Shown: one piece after another, positions 60,224 to 64,000 of the stretch | Layout: the number at the start of each line of letters is the position of its first letter | Numbering within the stretch: the stretch's first letter is position 1 | NCBI RefSeq assembly: GCF_000224085.1 | Contig: NC_015945.1 | Coordinates: 2,367,501-2,431,500, forward strand | Direction of reading: 5' to 3' | Source: Allomuricauda ruestringensis DSM 13258 | GTDB taxonomy: Bacteria; Bacteroidota; Bacteroidia; Flavobacteriales; Flavobacteriaceae | DNA: 64,000 nucleotides | Translations under genes and position numbers: made by a program | The notes under the pieces: generated by a model | Told to the model about the DNA's origin: nothing | The model's input: the letters and a program-made list of their open reading frames with translations, nothing else | Database searches by the model: none

Positions 60224-60676
60224 TTATGAGTCGGTTACGGATTTGCCAGTTTCGGCAAAGGATTTAAAATCTTGCATGTATTTTAGGGATTGTTTTTTAA
60301 ACGCCCCAGGCATTAAAAGGCCCATAAGTTTCATGCCAAATCCCGAAAATTGGAATTCAGACTCGGAAATCCAACGTGTTTTATCCCCTTCTTCCTTAAA
60401 ATAATTTTTTTGGATGTTGTGCACACCTTTGGTGTCGTAAATGGTGTGCAGTTCTTCGGGAAGGTTTCTTTTGATGATGGTCTCTACCATAGTAATTTCC
60501 CGTTTGCCCATTTTGTAACTGAGGCTCATTTGGGCACCTTCCTGTCCTGGGTTTTGGGATAGTTGTTCATAGTTGACAAGACCTCTTTGCCAATGCCTCA
60601 TGTTTTCGGGCTCGTCCATCTTTTTGATGAATTCTTCCCTTGGGACATCAACAACAATTTCGGTAGTGTACTTCAT
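60224..60676 (-). CDS. SRPBCC family protein
   Basis: A 150-residue START-like fold protein. The initial strand (YTTEIVVDVPREEFIKKMDE), the middle HTIYDTKGVHN turn and the C-terminal amphipathic helix (FKKQSLKYMQDFKSFAETG) fit the SRPBCC superfamily, which binds hydrophobic ligands in a central cavity. Specific ligand unknown. It is the first gene of the minus-strand cluster with the 85-residue and serine hydrolase genes. Divergent from the parvulin gene at 60794. Confidence 0.82.
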   Translation of the reverse strand: MKYTTEIVVDVPREEFIKKMDEPENMRHWQRGLVNYEQLSQNPGQEGAQMSLSYKMGKREITMVETIIKRNLPEELHTIYDTKGVHNIQKNYFKEEGDKTRWISESEFQFSGFGMKLMGLLMPGAFKKQSLKYMQDFKSFAETGKSVTDS

Positions 60677-60781
60677 GTTTGGTTTGGTTTTGCACTAATG
60701 TAGCAATTTCTGGCATCTATCTCCAACTAAAAAAATCTGTTAATGAAATTAGAACCTTCTTGTAAGGGATTTTGTAATTGT

Positions 60782-60789
60782 TATTTTTG
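60782..60789 (+). promoter_or_regulatory. Candidate TAnnTTTG promoter box overlapping the start of the first parvulin gene
   Basis: TATTTTTG ends only 4 bases before the ATG at 60794, so the transcript would be leaderless or start inside the gene. Either the box is a coincidence or the start codon is further downstream. Confidence 0.45.
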
Positions 60790-60793
60790 CGAA

Positions 60794-61675
60794 ATGCTTA
60801 AGCACCAAAAAAATACGCCTTTCCTTCTTTGCACTTTTATTGCAATCCTCGTTTCTTCTTGCGAGGGCATGTTCAACAAGGAAGAAAAAAAGGAACCTTT
60901 GGCAAGGGTGGACGATACTTTTTTGTACAAAGAGGACATTGCTTCCTTGATCAGGGACGATATGACAGCGGAGGACAGCACCATATTTGTGACCAATTAC
61001 ATCAACAATTGGGCATCGAAGCAATTATTGTTGTCCAAATCAAAAATAAATCTGCCCGAAGAAAAGTTGGCCGAATTTGACCGTTTGGTGGCCGATTACC
61101 GAGCCGACCTCTATACAAGGGCTTACATAGAGGCATTGGTGAACCAATCTCAGGACACCTCCGTTACCAAGGCACAGCTACAGGAGTTTTACGAGCGGGA
61201 GAAAGAGAACTTTAAACTGAACGAAAAATTGGTGCAGCTCAGGTTTGTGGGCATGTCCGAAAAGTTTTTGGACAGGGACGGTGTAGAGGCCAAAATAAAA
61301 AATTGGGACGATTCGGATAAAAGGTATTTGGATTCCATTGCGGTACAGTTCAAGAAAATTCATTTTAACGATTCTATTTGGATAAGTGCATCGCGAGTAA
61401 TCGAGGAGATTCCGCCATTGACACAGGCAAATGAGGAAACCCACTTAAAAAAATCACAATTTTTTGAGTTACAAGATTCGTTAGAGGTATATTTGGGCTT
61501 GGTGACCAATGTGTTGGAAGTCAACGAAACAGCTCCTTTTAATTATGTGGAGCCGGACATCAAACAATTGATATTGAACAGGAGACGGTTGAACTACGTA
61601 AAAAAACTGGAAACCGAAATTATAGATGAAGCTATTAAGAAGAATGAATTTGAGGTTTATGACAAAGAAAATTAA
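60794..61675 (+). CDS. Parvulin-related periplasmic chaperone lipoprotein
   Basis: A 293-residue predicted lipoprotein (LLCTFIAILVSSC lipobox, Cys near residue 23). The rest is a SurA-like chaperone body with helices (EEKLAEFDRLVADYRADLYT, EKENFKLNEKLVQLRFVG) and no clear PpiC catalytic domain. It would assist outer membrane protein folding rather than isomerise proline. The frame extends to 60743, but those 17 residues are unrelated and the signal begins at 60794. Its 3' end overlaps the next gene by 17 bases, forming a parvulin pair with it. Confidence 0.8.
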   Translation: MLKHQKNTPFLLCTFIAILVSSCEGMFNKEEKKEPLARVDDTFLYKEDIASLIRDDMTAEDSTIFVTNYINNWASKQLLLSKSKINLPEEKLAEFDRLVADYRADLYTRAYIEALVNQSQDTSVTKAQLQEFYEREKENFKLNEKLVQLRFVGMSEKFLDRDGVEAKIKNWDDSDKRYLDSIAVQFKKIHFNDSIWISASRVIEEIPPLTQANEETHLKKSQFFELQDSLEVYLGLVTNVLEVNETAPFNYVEPDIKQLILNRRRLNYVKKLETEIIDEAIKKNEFEVYDKEN

Positions 61676-63059
61676 AGGACTTTTTATTGCATTTTTTGCA
61701 TTGTTAGGAGTGGTCCAAGCGCAGGAAGCCGATGAAGCATTGGGTGTAAAAGATTCCACAAGTAACACCAAAAAAGTAAAATTGGATGGTATTGCCGCCG
61801 TGGTCGGGGATTACGTAATTTTGGAATCGGATATCGATAAAACATTGATCGATCTTCAAAACCAAGGGGCATCCACCCAAGATGTTACCCGTTGCGGGCT
61901 ATTGGGCAAGCTTATGGAAGACCGTTTGTATGCGCACCAAGCCGTACAGGATAGTTTGTTGGTGTCCGATGATATGGTAAATGCCCAAAGTGATCGACAG
62001 ATACAACAGCTTACCCAACAAATCGGTAGTGTTGAAAAAATGCTCAGTTATTACAAAAAGCCCGATATGGAAAGTTTCCGTGAAGAACTTTTTGAAATCA
62101 ACAAACTGCGTATGCTCTCCGAAAAAATGCAAGGCAAAATTGTTGAAGAGATTGAGGTGACCCCGGAAGAAGTTCGCCAATTTTTCTATAAAATTCCAGA
62201 AGATGAAAGACCTGTTTTTGGAGCAGAACTGGAAATTGCCCAGATTGTAAAACAGCCCGAAGCACCTGAGGAGGAAAAACAAAAGGTCATTGACCAGTTA
62301 AAGGAAATCCGCCAAGATGTTTTGGAAAATGATGCAAGCTTTAACGTAAAGGCAATTTTGTATTCACAGGATCCAGGTTCTAAATCCAAAGGAGGTTTCT
62401 ATAGCATGACGAAAGAAACTCCGTTTGTCAAAGAATTTAAGGATGTAGCCTTCAGTCTTCAGGAAGGGGAGATATCAGAGCCCTTTGAAACAAGTTTCGG
62501 CTATCATATTATCTATATAGAAAAAATCCGGGGACAAGAGTTGGATTTGCGTCACATCCTCATGATTCCGGATATTCCCCAAAGTGCTATTGATAAGGCC
62601 GTAAATGAATTGGACACTATCCGTCAACAAATTTTGGACGGCAAATACACTTTTGCCGAAGCAGCCCTGAACTTTTCAGACGAAAAAGAGACCAAGTTCG
62701 ACGGTGGATTGCTCCGTAACCCGGTAAACTTTGATTCCCGTTTTGAGCTGACTAAAATGGATCCAACACTATACAATCAAGTTAGAGATTTAAAAGATGG
62801 GGAAATATCACGTCCCATTCGTGAAGATGATCAAAGGGGAGGAGCTCCCAAGTTCAAAATTATGAAGATCTCCAACCGTTATGATGAGCACGAGGCAGAT
62901 TTCGCAAAAGACTACATGAAAATCCAGGAACTGGCACTAAGGGAAAAGCAGTTCAAGGCCATTAAAGAATGGATGGACGAACATATAGAGGATACTTATA
63001 TCCATGTAGACTCCGAAAGTAGGGACTGCGATTTTGCAAACAACTGGGTAAAGGAATAA
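61659..63059 (+). CDS. SurA-like peptidylprolyl isomerase
   Basis: A 466-residue periplasmic isomerase-chaperone. A signal peptide (GLFIAFFALLGVVQAQ) precedes a SurA N-terminal helical part (VKLDGIAAVVGDYVILESDI) and two parvulin (PpiC) domains, the first with ELEIAQIVKQPE and the second with DLRHILMIPDIP. Acidic linkers join them. This is the SurA layout for outer membrane protein biogenesis. The frame opens at 61626; MTKKIKG at 61659 is chosen as the natural signal start, which gives a 17-base overlap with the upstream parvulin gene. The MoxR gene follows 4 bases after the stop. Confidence 0.9.
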   Translation: MTKKIKGLFIAFFALLGVVQAQEADEALGVKDSTSNTKKVKLDGIAAVVGDYVILESDIDKTLIDLQNQGASTQDVTRCGLLGKLMEDRLYAHQAVQDSLLVSDDMVNAQSDRQIQQLTQQIGSVEKMLSYYKKPDMESFREELFEINKLRMLSEKMQGKIVEEIEVTPEEVRQFFYKIPEDERPVFGAELEIAQIVKQPEAPEEEKQKVIDQLKEIRQDVLENDASFNVKAILYSQDPGSKSKGGFYSMTKETPFVKEFKDVAFSLQEGEISEPFETSFGYHIIYIEKIRGQELDLRHILMIPDIPQSAIDKAVNELDTIRQQILDGKYTFAEAALNFSDEKETKFDGGLLRNPVNFDSRFELTKMDPTLYNQVRDLKDGEISRPIREDDQRGGAPKFKIMKISNRYDEHEADFAKDYMKIQELALREKQFKAIKEWMDEHIEDTYIHVDSESRDCDFANNWVKE

Positions 63060-63063
63060 TTGT

Positions 63064-64000
63064 ATGTCGGATGTAGTTGCAGTAGAAAATCTGGTAAAAA
63101 AACACCAAGATTTAAAAAAAGAGATTGCCAAAGTCATTGTGGGCCAAGATGAAGTGATCGAACAAATACTACTATCCATTTACACAGGAGGCCATTCTTT
63201 GTTGATAGGTGTTCCCGGTCTGGCAAAAACCTTAATGGTCAACACCATTGCACAAACGCTGGGGCTTGACTTCAAAAGGATCCAGTTTACCCCGGATTTG
63301 ATGCCCAGCGATATTTTGGGCAGCGAGGTACTGGATCAAAACCGAAACTTCAAATTTATAAAGGGACCTGTTTTTGGTAATATCATTCTTGCGGATGAGA
63401 TCAACCGTACACCGCCAAAGACCCAAGCAGCTTTACTGGAAGCCATGCAGGAGAGAGCGGTGACCATAGCGGGGCAACAGCATAAGTTAAACCTGCCCTA
63501 CTTTGTTTTGGCTACCCAAAACCCGATAGAGCAAGAAGGTACCTACCCATTGCCCGAAGCCCAATTGGATCGTTTTATGTTTGCCATAGAGCTAAAATAT
63601 CCGTCCATAGAAGAAGAAATCCAAGTGGTGAAATCCACTACTACGGATGATGAGGTTCAGATAAACACACTTTTCAATGCCGACGAGATAATCGAAGTAC
63701 AGCATTTGGTAAGACGTATTCCCGTGCCGGACAATGTTGTGGACTATGCCGTAAGGCTGGTCAATAGAACAAGGCCAGATCAAGATGGAGCGTCCGATTA
63801 TGTAAAAAATTATATTGATTGGGGAGCAGGCCCAAGGGCATCACAGAACTTGGTTTTGGCTGCCAAGGCCCATGCAGCCATCAATGGTAAGTTCTCTCCG
63901 GACATCGAAGATGTTAAAGCAGTTTCCTTGGGAATCCTTCGCCACAGGATACTAAAAAACTACAAAGCTGAGGCTGAAGGCATCAATGAAGAAAAAATTA
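63064..64000 (+). CDS. MoxR family AAA ATPase, 3' end outside window
   Basis: An AAA+ ATPase of the MoxR group, at least 312 residues before the window edge cuts it. Walker A is GVPGLAKT, Walker B is ILADEINR, and the sensor 1 region is LATQNPIEQEGTYPLPEAQL. MoxR proteins act as metal-insertion or assembly chaperones and usually sit next to VWA-domain genes. Those would lie downstream, outside the window. It starts 4 bases after the SurA-like gene, so at least three genes share this transcript (two parvulins and MoxR). Confidence 0.95.
   Translation, partial: MSDVVAVENLVKKHQDLKKEIAKVIVGQDEVIEQILLSIYTGGHSLLIGVPGLAKTLMVNTIAQTLGLDFKRIQFTPDLMPSDILGSEVLDQNRNFKFIKGPVFGNIILADEINRTPPKTQAALLEAMQERAVTIAGQQHKLNLPYFVLATQNPIEQEGTYPLPEAQLDRFMFAIELKYPSIEEEIQVVKSTTTDDEVQINTLFNADEIIEVQHLVRRIPVPDNVVDYAVRLVNRTRPDQDGASDYVKNYIDWGAGPRASQNLVLAAKAHAAINGKFSPDIEDVKAVSLGILRHRILKNYKAEAEGINEEKI

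Overview
The window looks like chromosome of a marine-type Flavobacteriaceae bacterium (Bacteroidota), most like the Muricauda/Allomuricauda/Flagellimonas group. The grounds are long Bacteroidota-type RpoB and RpoC, TAnnTTTG promoter boxes in place of classical -10 boxes, few Shine-Dalgarno sequences, type IX secretion (T9SS) type B C-terminal domains with PorP/SprF partners, a TonB-linked outer membrane receptor and DUF5916, DUF4295, DUF3467 and DUF6249 proteins. The genus is inferred from protein character, not from a database search. I recognised no rRNA, tRNA, CRISPR array, insertion sequence or prophage.

Layout. 1-8251: rpoB (5' end outside the window), rpoC, a strong terminator and a DUF3467 gene. 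8252-10578: a REP-like inverted repeat, a small membrane protein and prfC on the minus strand. 10930-22678: the main accessory region, two successive surface-protein modules. Module A is a giant Asp-rich adhesin with a T9SS type B domain, a PorP/SprF protein and a PD40/OmpA protein, closed by a terminator. Module B has its own candidate promoter and holds a collagen-like protein with about 76 uninterrupted Gly-X-Y triplets, a second type B adhesin and a second PorP/SprF protein. 22735-24943: idi, a 6-pyruvoyl-tetrahydropterin synthase homologue, manA and a small conserved gene. 24940-31101: a DUF4369 lipoprotein, a DUF819 membrane protein, a DUF5916 protein, an S1/P1 nuclease and an AraC regulator. 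31317-33914: a small exported protein, a MOSC protein, a DUF6249 protein and an ECF sigma / putative anti-sigma pair. 34079-41400: a lipoprotein, a DoxX protein, htpG, a TetR-like plus ABC1-kinase pair and a KAS III enzyme. 41522-46152: a TonB-type receptor, a CoA-binding protein and a sodium:solute symporter. 46229-56285: housekeeping genes (recR, 2-oxoacid dehydrogenase E2, an exonuclease, a FAH hydrolase, an Hpt protein, cinA, rpmB-rpmG-DUF4295, ftsY, an amidase, rimO). 56608-64000: a DoxX plus Tat-type oxidoreductase pair, a serine hydrolase, two small genes, two parvulin-type chaperone genes and a MoxR ATPase cut by the window edge.

How the parts work together. The accessory region reads as a T9SS-dependent surface system: each type B adhesin sits directly upstream of a PorP/SprF barrel, the family known to be needed for secretion or surface attachment of such proteins. 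The collagen-like gene heads the second operon, which suggests a surface fibre made together with an adhesin and its outer membrane partner. The most precise regulatory signal is between the DUF6249 gene and the ECF sigma gene. The two divergent promoters carry the same ten-base -35 block (TGTAACCTAA) and the same CGTC box at identical spacing, which predicts an autoregulated sigma factor that also controls the membrane protein. Several TAnnTTTG boxes lie just upstream of genes and settle their start codons (prfC, ftsY).
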